Origin: Azolla caroliniana
Taxonomy: Eukaryota; Polypodiophyta
Direction of reading: 5' to 3'
Assembly (NCBI GenBank): GCA_043228905.1
Contig: JBHGNT010000001.1
Span: 27,652,001-27,716,000 of the forward strand
Length of the DNA: 64,000 nt
Positions within the stretch are counted from its first letter, which is position 1. Every line of letters starts with the position of its first letter. The position numbers and the translations under genes are program-made. The notes below the pieces were generated by a model that searched no databases, had not been told where the DNA came from, and was given only the letters and a program-made list of their open reading frames with translations. This document shows positions 51,957 through 61,300 of this stretch, in pieces.

Positions 51957-53280
51957 CTTTGCCCGAATCGAGTTTCATATCGCTGCGAGGGCCCGGCCCC
52001 TCCGGTTTTCCCTACTCACTTGTCCTCCACCAGAGCCTCGTAGTTTTGACAAGCGGCTTCGACGAAGCTCGTCTTTTCTTCCACCGGGTCACTCCACCTG
52101 GTTACCTCCTGAACCCGTTTTTCCGCGCGGTCCACCTCTTCTTTCCTCAGCCGTGCGCCGGCGAGCCCTTCTAGCATCGTCGGCCAGAACCCGACTTTGT
52201 TCGTCTTCGGGGCCTCGCCACCTCCGACCCGAATACCAGCTGACGCCGAGTAGTGGACGGTCTCTGCGTGACGAGCCGCCGCCTCCTCCATCAGCCTTTT
52301 CATACCCCCTCGCCCGACGTTCAGGTTCAGGGCCCTTCGGGTCTCGCTGGCGTGCACCCGACCGTTCCACAGGTACACCACGTTGCTTCTCATCGCCTCG
52401 ACGAAGTCCCCGCAGTCCTTCCGGATGTGCCCAACCGCATCACACCACATGCACCTGTTTTCAGCCAGAGGTCGTCGGTCACGGGCCTATTCGCCACCAT
52501 CCCTCCGTGCCTGGGCGATCTGGAGATCCTTTACCATCCGCGTAAGCTCCTCTAGAGCTGCTCCCCCGGACGAGCCATTGACCATACCGGTTGAAGCCGA
52601 CCCGGTCTCGAGCCAATCTCGGGTCTCTTCCCTTCGCGTTGGTGGTGTTGGCTCGAGCTTCTTTGCTGCGACAGAGCCCGCCCCTATCGATCCTTTGTCA
52701 GCCCATTCCCGCCGTTTGTCGAAACGGCCACAAACCCTTTTCACTACGGCCCAGTCGGCCGTCAGCCCGTCATCAGTCTCCAATAGGAGGCCTACCTGCT
52801 CTCGATCCCGCTCGTCAACCGACTTAACAAACAATAGGACACAGCTTGTGTCCAGAATAGTTCGGTCAAGCACCGAGAGGTGCGCGAAGCGTTCCTCAAA
52901 CTCCCGAAGGAGCACTGACGCGTTCCTTCCTTTGTCGGGGGTCTCCACCCACTCCATGAAGTCCCGCTTTGAAAGTCGAAGTGCATCTTCAAGCCCGTAT
53001 CTTTCGAGGAGCCGACCTTCGAACTCCTCCCAGGTCCGGCTCTCGGCCCGTACCTCACCACTCGAGGGAATCCGGCTAGACGCCTCTCTTCCGGAATGTC
53101 CCTCATTACCATCTCAGCCCGGTAGGACGCCAAGTAGCTCGTGGCATCCTTCCCACTAAACCGGCCGATCGTACCGACAACCGCCTCGATAGCCCTATCA
53201 AGGGCGTCGGTGCCTTCGCAAACACTCACTATACGGTCCACTGCCAAAGCCATGGCTTCTGCGAGGTCCGACCCCCTCAT
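51957..53280 (-). pseudogene. gag: E34-54 gag, N-terminal part
   Basis: ATG 53280 (MRGSDLAEAMALAVDRIV). A deletion of about 27 bp near 53058 (relative to E58) breaks the frame after AGFPRVV. The frame resumes with FMEWVETPDKGRNASVLLRE and LDTSCVLLFVKSVDERDREQ. A stop lies near 52487, then the knuckle MWCDAVGHIRKDCGDFVEAM near 52400-52450 and VHYSASAGIRVGGGEAPKTN. The L solo LTR follows at 51952. Confidence 0.88.
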
Positions 53281-53302
53281 CTTCTACTCCTCTGCCGCCT
53301 GT

Positions 53303-53319
53303 TCACGTCGGGTTCACCA
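53303..53319 (-). promoter_or_regulatory. E34-54 primer-binding site
   Basis: Minus strand TGGTGAACCCGACGTGA, four bases inside the 5' LTR. Confidence 0.8.
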
Positions 53320-53323
53320 AAGA

Positions 53324-54011
53324 TGTCGCGTTGTTACGTGCGTGCGTGGAGAACAAGGCGGGACCACTGGGGTCTTGGACCGAGGAATAGGTGAGGAAGC
53401 GAAAGGAGAGAGAGAGAGAGACACGCTCTCACACGTATAGACAAAGAAGCGCGCGGGAACGCAACCCACCAACACAAGAGACACAAGTTGAGCAGGAGAT
53501 AGGGTACAAGGACGCGTAAATAAATATATGTATGCATACGACTCGAACGGTTACAGCCGATTAGGTCGACGAGACGGGTGCCGACGCCTGATCACCCACG
53601 CACACAGGGGAGCAAGATGGAGATTTTGTCGGAAGCACACGGGCGTTCCACGGAGCAGAATCAGCCTTTCGAGAACCTGCACCAAGAAAGCTATGGAGAA
53701 CGACAGAGGAGAAGAGCTCGGTCCCAGTCCGACAACACTTCGTCCCCTCTAGCGCGCTATATCCCCTCTCTCCCTCGTCTCCCTCTCCTTTATAGCTCAA
53801 GGAGGGAGACCGTTTCACCCGTTTACATCACATTAATTCTCTGTCCTTTCAGACAGAGATACTCCTCGATTTACCTTACAGAATATTGCTACCTAGGATT
53901 TAACCTTTGCGCCTACCTATCTACTTTACGACAAGGGACGTGCCCACGTGTAAGGACTGGTTCACACACATTATACACGGTTTGCGCCTGGGGACGGTTT
54001 TCTTCACGACA
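53324..54011 (-). repeat. E34-54 5' LTR
   Basis: 688 bp, uninterrupted. Plus-strand start TGTCGCGTTGTTACGTGCG, end TTCTTCACGACA, followed by GCGT (54012-54015). It contains the pre-insertion site of E35 near 53512-53520. Confidence 0.92.
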
Positions 54012-54015
54012 GCGT

Positions 54016-54397
54016 GTTGCATGCCCGACTAATGTTGGATTGTGAATTCAAATTCCTGGAGTAGCATCATCCAACTGGCCAATTTCCCCGTTAATGCTTG
54101 GTGCTCGACTAAGTAGAGTAGTGCCACGTGGTCCACATGAAACGTGAATTTCCGCCCTAGTAAGTAATGTCGGAATTTGTTTATGTTGTAGATCATCCCC
54201 AGGGCTTCACGCTTAGTCATTGAATAATTCTGCTCTACATCTGATAATTTACGACTGGAGTAGTAGACCGGTCGGTACCAATTGGGCTCAGTAAGCTGCA
54301 TTAGCACGCTACCGATTGCAATTTCCAAGGCATCCACAAACACGTGGAATGATCTAGCCCAATCTGGGGACTGTACAATGGGCAGTTGGGTCAACAT
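54016..54397 (-). pseudogene. T2 RNase H
   Basis: Minus frame with RSFHVFVDALEIAIGSVLMQ, PVYYSSRKLSDVEQNYSMTK and HVDHVALLYLVEHQALTGKL, ending LQEFEFTIQH before the E34-54 insertion. The family D-A-S motif is D-A-L here. Confidence 0.85.
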
Positions 54398-54599
54398 TAT
54401 TTTAAGAGCCTCTTACACCTTGTCTTCTATTGCCATCCATTTAAATGGAGTACGATGTACTACACCGTGTAGGGGAGTCGCGAAATCCGCAAAGTATCGT
54501 AACATACGGTTGTGCTAGCGTATTTGCATGAGGAAGTGACTAAGGGCTTTTGCGTTACCGGGAGTTTTTGCTTCAATGATCACCCGAATTTTGTTGGGA

Positions 54600-55230
54600 T
54601 CTACGCTATCCCCTCCTTACTCACTATGTGATCGAGAAGTGCTCCACTAGTGACCCCAAATGCGCATTTAGCCGAATTAAGGCTGAGACATGAGGTTCGG
54701 CATCGTTCCAAACAGAGCCGTAAATGGCCCAAATGTTCATCTCGCATCTCGTACACCGTGAAGTCGTCCAGAAAAACTTGCATAAAAGCAGGTATATATT
54801 CACCGAAAATCTCCGTAATCCTCCGTTGGAAGGTGGCGGGGGTCGTCTTCAGCCCGAACATCATTACTACAGCGACGAACACTCCCCAGTCCGTGACGAA
54901 CGCAGTCTTCTCTTGATCATCCGGGTGCATGCGTACTTGATTGTATCCACTAAAGCCATCCAAGAAACTATACATGTCATGGCCCGGAACTGCGTCTAGT
55001 ACGCTATCTGTAAACGGTAAGGGAAACACGCCTGTAATCGTAACGGCGTTCAATTTTCGGTAATCAACACACACACGTAATTTCCCATTTTTCTTTGGGA
55101 CCAGGACTATCGGACTCAACCATGTGGCCTGTTTGACTGGGCGGATGAACCCTGCTTTCAAGAGCTTGTCACTTTCTTCCTTTACGCGGGCCGCGTAATT
55201 TGGGTTCATGCGATAGCGTCACTACTACAC
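54600..55230 (-). pseudogene. T2 reverse transcriptase
   Basis: Open from 55209 to 54601: MNPNYAARVKEESDKLLKAG, GFIRPVKQATWLSPIVLVPK, LRVCVDYRKLNAVTITGVFP, YSFLDGFSGYNQVRMHPDDQ and the active site QVFLDDFTVYEMRDEHLGHL (F-L-D-D). Then SLNSAKCAFGVTSGALLDHI and a stop near 54601. The upstream end is damaged near 55215 (a TGA region). It is better preserved than T1. Confidence 0.88.
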
Positions 55231-55606
55231 CGGTTTCGTTCCATATTTCGGTAATGCTCGTCCTACCGGCCTTGGTCATTACGATGGTACTGTCGTTGCG
55301 GTTCCACACGGCGAACTGTCGGGGTGGGTCTGTTCAGGATATTATAATCGCATTGATACAACCCGTGAATGGCAAATAGGGGAATGTATCTGCATCTTAC
55401 AATCCACCGCAAAGTGCCCTGAGTTTAACCAGATTGTGCATTGAATTGCCTAGAGGAATCGATATTCCTCTTCTTGGGGCAACGCCTGCCAGAGCGATGT
55501 TAGGGACAGTCCTTCATCCTCGTCCTCTAATTCGAGCTGCAACGCCCGCTCGATAACTATATCCGCCCTTTACAATCTACGTGGTCAGCGTAGTCCTCAA
55601 GGGTCG
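55231..55606 (-). other. T2 protease/linker region, degenerate
   Basis: Expected to hold the protease by comparison with T1 (17633-18057). I see no intact motif; stops occur in all frames. Confidence 0.35.
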
Positions 55607-55828
55607 CTATAAAGCTGCCAAAAATGTATCCTTGGCCTCTTCCTCTATTGGGGCTTGTGTGAGTTGACGTCGTAGACTCTGGAACCGCAGACTGAAATCC
55701 GCTACGGATTCCTTTGGAAGTTGCTTGATCATATAAAATTGACTGATAACTTCACGTTGTAGCACCCTTCGATGGAAGAACCACAAGAACCAAGATTGTA
55801 GTTGGTCGAATGTTGTGAATGTTGTTAG
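55607..55828 (-). pseudogene. T2 gag fragment
   Basis: The minus frame reads FTTFDQLQSWFLWFFHRRVL, then VISQFYMIKQLPKESVADFS and LRFQSLRRQLTQAPIEE, the W...F...L-rich pattern of a retrotransposon capsid domain. C2 cuts its N-terminal side at 55828. It shows that the T family has its gag upstream of RT, so the ORF downstream of integrase is additional. Confidence 0.65.
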
Positions 55829-56178
55829 TGTCAAGATTCGAACTCTTGACACGACCATGTTATAATATAGTATCATGGGTTAACTAATATATCTAGTACA
55901 CAGTTATGTATGTAATTGGTCCTTATTGTTTTGCTAGCATCATGTGCATAGTTGCTCCCTTATAGTATTTACACTTGGCACATGCATGCATACCTACATG
56001 CTCTATTGTAGATTCACATGCGTGCAACAAGTATGCATGCCATGTAGTATAAATAGAGGAGTTCACCTTGAAGGAATTCAAGGTGAACAACACCAGTTAT
56101 GGAGTCTTTCCGTTAATACTACTCATCCATTTATCTATCTTCTTTCTTGTCTCTTGAGCTTATGATCTATCCGTGACA
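55829..56178 (+). repeat. C2 5' LTR
   Basis: 350 bp, TGTCAAGATTCG...CCGTGACA. The first 23 bases form TGTCAAGA/TCTTGACA around a TTCGAAC-type loop, which on the minus strand is a T-arm with B box (GAGTTCGAATC). TATAAATA at 56048. Confidence 0.8.
56048..56090 (+). promoter_or_regulatory. C2 promoter: TATA box and hairpin at the predicted start
   Basis: TATAAATA at 56048-56055, then a perfect 12-bp stem GTTCACCTTGAA (56061-56072) and TTCAAGGTGAAC (56077-56088) with loop GGAA. A start about 32 nt after the TATA box falls near 56080, so the RNA would begin AAGGTGAACAA. Confidence 0.6.
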
Positions 56179-56180
56179 AT

Positions 56181-56191
56181 TTGTTCATCTT
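56181..56191 (+). promoter_or_regulatory. C2 putative self-priming site
   Basis: TTGTTCATCTT starts two bases after the LTR. It pairs over 11 nt, with one G-U, to 56080-56090 (AAGGTGAACAA). The base sequence differs from C1 but the relation is the same. Confidence 0.6.
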
Positions 56192-56228
56192 CCCATCCTC
56201 ATAGCTCTCCCTCTCATAAGCCATAGCT

Positions 56229-57258
56229 ATGTCCGATTCAACTAGTGAGTTAGGCCTAATAATGGTAGCCTTACGACAACTCCAGTTTGAAAATGAAGCT
56301 CTTCGAAATTCTTTACAAGAACTTCAAGTCGGTGCCTCCCTATCCTCACAACCCCCGAAGCCTAGTCTCCCACAGCAACCTAGCCTAGAGCCCGATCTTC
56401 TACCAGCATCTAGCCTAGCATCGTCGCATTTTCTTGAGCCTAAGGTTATCCTCCCAGAAAAATTTGATGGAACGAGGTCGCGTTTCCAAGGATTCATCAA
56501 CCAAGTTCAACTTATCATTCGGCTAAACCTCAACGCTATGGAGATGGTCTTCGACAAGTCGGCCTTGTGGGCACCCTTCTCTCCGGTCCGACCCAAGCTT
56601 GGTTTGCACCATTGGTAGAAACCTCTTCACCTCTATTGGAGGACTTTCCCGCCTTCCTCGCCGAGTTAGAGGCCACATTTGGAGAGACGGACTGACGACG
56701 TACAACTCTTAACAAGATTTATGCACTTGAACAAGGTTCGCGTGCAATTTCGGTCTATGCTTCAGAATTTCGACAACTAGCATGCGACGTCAATTGGGAT
56801 GATCAAGCTTTAGTTGATCACTTTCGGCGCGGCCTTCGATGCAATGTCAAGATCTTCTCTTAAACTTTCCGGAGCCCACCTTGTTATCCCAAGCGATTTC
56901 ATAAGCAGTCCATTGTGACAATCGTCTACTCGAATTTCGCCAGGAAGAGCACCGTACTTGGGTTCCACCTCCTTCACTTCCACGACACGCCCCGGTCATA
57001 CAACCCCAACCATACCCCCCACCGACTGCGTCACACTCCCCTACTTTGGCAGATGCTCTTGTCCCCATGGAAATTGATCAAGCCCGATTTCGGCCATTGA
57101 CTGATGCCAAACGACAATTTCAGCGGGCTAATGGTTTGTGCATGTATTGTGGCGCCTCCGGTCATGTCATTCGCCATTTTCCTAGGAGTAATCGCCCACA
57201 ATTCCATCGAGCTAATGGACCCCACCATCCAGAAAACGACATCGTTCGGTCGCAGTAG
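56229..57258 (+). pseudogene. gag: C2 gag, frameshifted
   Basis: ATG 56229 opens an N-terminal coiled coil (LRQLQFENEALRNSLQELQV) and the capsid start (PEKFDGTRSRFQGFINQVQL). A frameshift near 56530 and several stops follow, with capsid remnants GTLLSG and VNWDDQALVDHFRRGLRCNV in other frames. The nucleocapsid knuckle near 57135-57180 reads CMYCGASGHVIRHF, where the last zinc-binding Cys is Phe. Confidence 0.8.
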
Positions 57259-57263
57259 GAGCC

Positions 57264-57492
57264 ATGCAACTGGACATCTCCCCTTACCCACATTCTCTTG
57301 GTTCCATTGCCGAACCATCAGGCAATTTCACATTGGAGGTATGGCTTTCATTTAACTCTAGTTCCATTCAATCCGTTGCTTTACTTGATTCTAGGGCATC
57401 TTCTTGCTTCATCGACATCGCGTTTGCCCAAGCACATGGCATACCTGTCGTTGGCCTCTCAAAACCCATTCCCGTTGAAGCCATCGACGCGT
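57264..57492 (+). pseudogene. pol: C2 protease, start of pol
   Basis: SVALLDSRASSCFIDIAFAQ aligns with C1 ALLDSGANSCFMDRNFAQ. The active-site Gly is Arg (D-S-R), so the protease is inactive. Cut by E58 after PVEAIDA. Confidence 0.8.
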
Positions 57493-58294
57493 TGTCGAGA
57501 TATTACGCAAGTGCGTGTGGAATCGAGGCGGGACCGCGGGGGTCTCGAACCAAAGAGCAAGCGTGGGAGGAGAAAGAGAGAGAACCGGCTACGCAGGACC
57601 GGGGATACACAGGGACACGGCCCTTCAGCACGGAGAACGCGAACAGAGACCGACACAGACAGATGCGAATGACTTAATATGTATATTAAGAAAAATGGCT
57701 AACACTACTACAACCCTCGATGGGGCACAGGTTGGTTACAACCGAACAGGCCGGCGAACAGATGCCGATGCCTGCTCGCTTCGACGCACAAAACGGGCAA
57801 AGGGGGGGGGGTAGCAGGTTGGAGGTGCTGCCGGAAGCACTCGGGCGTTCCTCGAAACAGCGCGAGCCTCCTCCGAACCCTGCACAGAAAGCTGTGGAGC
57901 TCAAGAAGGAAGGAAACAGAGAGAGAGCGACGTCCAGAAACGGTCCGACAGCACTTCGTCCTCTCTGCGCGAGATACCTGCAACAGCTCTTTCCCACTCC
58001 TTATATAGGCTGACGAGCAGGCCGTCGCGTCAGCTTTTATTCCCTGTCCCTTTTGGACAGGGATCCGCTCCGTTTTTCACGCTTCCGCGTAGTTACGCCA
58101 CCGGCTTGTACAATTCGCGCGCGCGACCGAAAAGACTGTTCGCGCGGTCTTTGTCTCCACTTGAGTTAGGGCCCGTTCCTGCCGATTATCCTCCTAATTC
58201 GTTTCTATGTACAACTTGGAGCGTGCGCGCGTGAAGAACCGGTTCCCACGCCTTGGTGCGCCGATTCCGCCTATGGACGGTTTTCTTCACGACA
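57493..58294 (-). repeat. E58 3' LTR
   Basis: 802 bp. Plus-strand ends TGTCGAGATATTACGC...TTCTTCACGACA. TATATAAGG reads on the minus strand near 58002-58010, and the GACCCCCGCGGTCCCGCC end motif on the minus strand near 57527-57545. Longer than the E35 LTR and a different subfamily. Confidence 0.88.
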
Positions 58295-58313
58295 TCCGCC
58301 CCCACCTAACCGC
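58295..58313 (-). promoter_or_regulatory. E58 polypurine tract
   Basis: Minus strand GCGGTTAGGTGGGGGCGGA next to the 3' LTR, the same as E35. Confidence 0.8.
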
Positions 58314-58365
58314 GCATCCTCCGGTATGCGCCAAGAGAGTTGGAACGGAGAAAACCGGCCCGTCT

Positions 58366-61300
58366 TCATTCCTCGCCCGTCGGTTCTTCCTCGTTTTCGG
58401 ATCGTTCGTCACTGCTGTCTAGGAGAGCCGGGTCCGGCTCGTCGTCATGTCGCTTCTTGAACGCTTTGATCCGCTTCCCTGCAACCGGTATCGCCACTCT
58501 CGTGCCGTCAAGTTCCGCCAGGTGATATGTCCCGTTGTCATTGGCGCTCCGTACCACGTAAGGCCCGAACCACCTTTGTGCGAACTTCCGTGTAGCTCGG
58601 TGCTGGTTGTCGAGGCTGCTGTCGTAGACGAGCACCCAGTCACCTTCGTCGATTTTCTTCGGTCGTAGCCGGTGCGTTCGGTCGAACCGGGCTTTGTTCT
58701 TTGTCCTCGCCACCCGGAGCTTCTCCGTAGCCAGTGCCACGTCCTCCGGTCTCCGCTCGAGCTGTCGTATGCGTGCGGCCAACAACTCCTCCCGGCTCAT
58801 CTCGTCCCTCCAGTCGACCGTTGCCCACGAGGAGATCGTCCGTTCAATCGGCATGATCGGCTTCTGGCCGAACATGAGCTCCGTCGGCATGTACCCGGTT
58901 ACCGAACTGTGCGTGGTCCGGTCTGCCCACAAAGCATAAGGTAGCAGCCGCGGCCAGTCACCGACTCGGCCTCCGCATGCCCGAACCAACGCCTTGACGA
59001 TCGGTCCGTGTCCGCGCTCCACCTTCCCATTCGCCTCCGGATTGTACGCAGTGGTGAGCGAGAGCTGGACTCCCAGCCGGTCGAACAGCTCCGCGGCTTC
59101 TTCGGCGTCCAACTCCCCTCGGTCAGCCACGATCTTCCCGACGCACCCGTACCGGCATATCACGTCCTCGATTAGGAACCGGCATACGGCCGCGGTCGTT
59201 TTGTTTGGAAGGGCCCGGCCTTCCACCTGGTTCGTCAGATCCTCCCGCGCTAGGACCAGGTACCGCATCTGTCCTACCCCCATTGGCATCGTCACCAGAT
59301 CTACCATCCATTTGAAGTGGATGGTCGGAGGGTACGTGGGGTGAAGCTCGTCCCGATGTTGGACTATGGAGTGCATCTGACAGCTCCCGCAAGTTGTCAC
59401 GAACCGATGCACGTCCCGGTACTGCCCCGGCCACCAATACTTCCCCTTTAGTTTCTCAAACGTAGCCCATGTTCCACGGTGTCCAGCCCAAGGGCTGTCG
59501 TGGTAGGCCGTCAGTAGCTCCTCCTGTTCTTCCTTCATTGCCACCACCCGGAGCGGAGCGCCGTCCCTCTTCTTCGGGTGTTTCCACAGATAGCCATCCC
59601 GGAGAAAGAACCGGTACGCTTTCTTCCGGATCCGGTTGGCCTCGTCCTTCGTCCATGACGCATCGGGCGTCATTGTTTTCAAAAACCCACCGATCTGCAG
59701 CCACTCCCCGTCGTACTTGCTCGCGTCGAAGTCGTTAAGCGCCGGAGTGCTTGTTCCGTCGGTTGTTACATACGCAGTCTCGAAGAAGTCCACGCCGACC
59801 TCTTCGTCCTCCGAAACCATGCCGCCCTCGTCATCGAATCTCGCCCTTGAAAGCATGTCGGCCATGGCGTTGTCTTTCCCGGAAATGTGTCGTATTACCG
59901 GGTCCAGGGACTTGATGTATGCTATCCACCTGAGCATTGCCAGGTCCGGCGTCGCGCATCCGGAAACCATGCCGAGAATCGGCATGCAATCCGTCTCTAT
60001 GATTACCTCCGTCCCGATCAGATAGTCTTTGTCGGCCTTCACCGCCGAAACGATACCCCAGAGTTCGCGTTTAACCTGGGCGTATCCTCGCTGCCGTTCA
60101 CTGAGGACTTTCGCGCCGAATCGGATCGGAAACCGATTGCCGTCCTCGTCTTCCTGGTTCACGACCCATCCGATCCCGGTCGGACTGGTATCCACCGTTA
60201 TGAATACCGGGGTACCCTTCCCGTATACCGCCTTCCGGAGTGCCGGTGCCGCTGCAAGGGCCTCTTTCAGCTTCCGGACCGATTCCGCGTGCTCGCCTAG
60301 CCATTCGAACCTTCGCCCCTTTTTCAGCAACCCGTACAGTGGCTCCGCGACGTGTGCGTAATGCGGGATCCATATGTGGTAGAACGCGCATGCCCCCAGG
60401 AATCTCCGTACTTCCGTGACCGAGCTGCAGTCGGGCTTCATCGCGGAGATGGCTTCTACCTTTGCCGGAGACAGTTTCCGGCCATATGGTCCGCACAGGT
60501 GTCCGACCACCATGATTTCTGACTGCCCGAAGGCCGACTTCTCCCCGGAGAGGGTGAGTCTCGCATCCTCTAGCCTTTGCAGCACCTTCTCGCAGTCGTC
60601 AATGTGCGTCGCCACGAATCGCCGGCATCCGTCCGGCCCGATCGTCTCGTCCTTCCCTTCTACCGGGCATCCCTTGATCGGGATGTCGTCTAGAAACGGC
60701 ATGGTGATGTTCGGGATGCAGTCCCTCAGCACCTTGTTCATCGCATTCACCATGTGGGCCACCGAGTTGGTCCCTCCTTGCGGCAGCGTACACATCCGCA
60801 CTAGGCCGAGGGGAGTTCGCATCGTCGTAATGTCTCTGCTCTCCACGGCTAGCTGGAACTGGTCATACCCTGAGTATAGATCACCGACCGAGTAAATCGA
60901 CCTTCCGGCGAAGGCCTCCGCGAACTCGTCTATGGTCGGTCCGATCCCTGCGTTCCGAATGGTCACTCGATTGACCGGCTGCAGGTCCTGGATGAAGCGC
61001 AACGAACCGTTTTTCTTCGGTACGGTAAACCATCGATTCGAATATGGGGCGCTCGACGGCTCGAGAATTCCCATATCAACCTTCTGCCTCAGCAGCTCCA
61101 TCAACTTCGGGATGTGAGCTCTCGGAACCGGGATTGGCTTGAGATTCCATGGCACATGCGGTACCGTGAATATCACCATCGGCTCCACGATCGTCGGGTC
61201 AACGCACCCGATTTCCTCCGGCGAGAATGCGAAGGCTTTCCCGTGCCTTCCGAGCATTCTCCGAAACCGGTCTTCCTCCGCCGGCAGTAGGAACCCGCCC

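Larger units (their letters stand above)
34915..54011 (-). mobile_element. E34-54: E-family element with three nested insertions
   Basis: Minus-strand element whose parts lie 19 kb apart. 5' LTR 53324-54011, primer site 53303-53319, gag-PR (53280-51957 and 50924-50154), pol (50156-48581 and 44538-42658), polypurine tract 42583-42601, 3' LTR in two parts (34915-35105 and 42089-42582). Insertions: an L solo LTR in gag (50929-51952), Copia-2 in pol (44544-48575), E35 in the 3' LTR (35106-42084). The GCGT duplication lies at both outer ends. Without its guests it is about 7 kb. Two small deletions inactivate it. Confidence 0.9.
32924..55828 (-). mobile_element. T2: Ty3/gypsy family T, copy 2, heavily interrupted
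   Basis: Minus strand. Right to left: gag fragment (55607-55828), RT (54600-55230), RNase H (54016-54397), then the E34-54 insertion (34915-54011, GCGT duplicated at 34911-34914 and 54012-54015), integrase (33727-34910), spacer, and 3' ORF (32928-33361). E27 cuts the 3' ORF at 32924 and T2 seems to go on at 27536. On the right C2 cuts gag at 55828. Joining across E34-54 restores the RNase H end motif (a ...LSRID-type block). The left end and LTRs were not identified. Confidence 0.8.
55829..57492 (+). mobile_element. C2: degenerate chromovirus, cut by E58
   Basis: 5' LTR 55829-56178, a self-priming-type site, a gag remnant and the start of pol (protease). E58 interrupts it at 57492, and the rest lies beyond the window. 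It is related to C1 (KFDGTRSRFQGFINQVQLII against KFDGTRSQFRGFLNQVRLVI) but clearly diverged. Confidence 0.85.

Noticed and set aside
55929-56165. Short plus-strand ORF in the C2 LTR (55944-56165)
   Set aside because: It lies wholly in LTR promoter and leader sequence, overlaps the hairpin, and has no homology.
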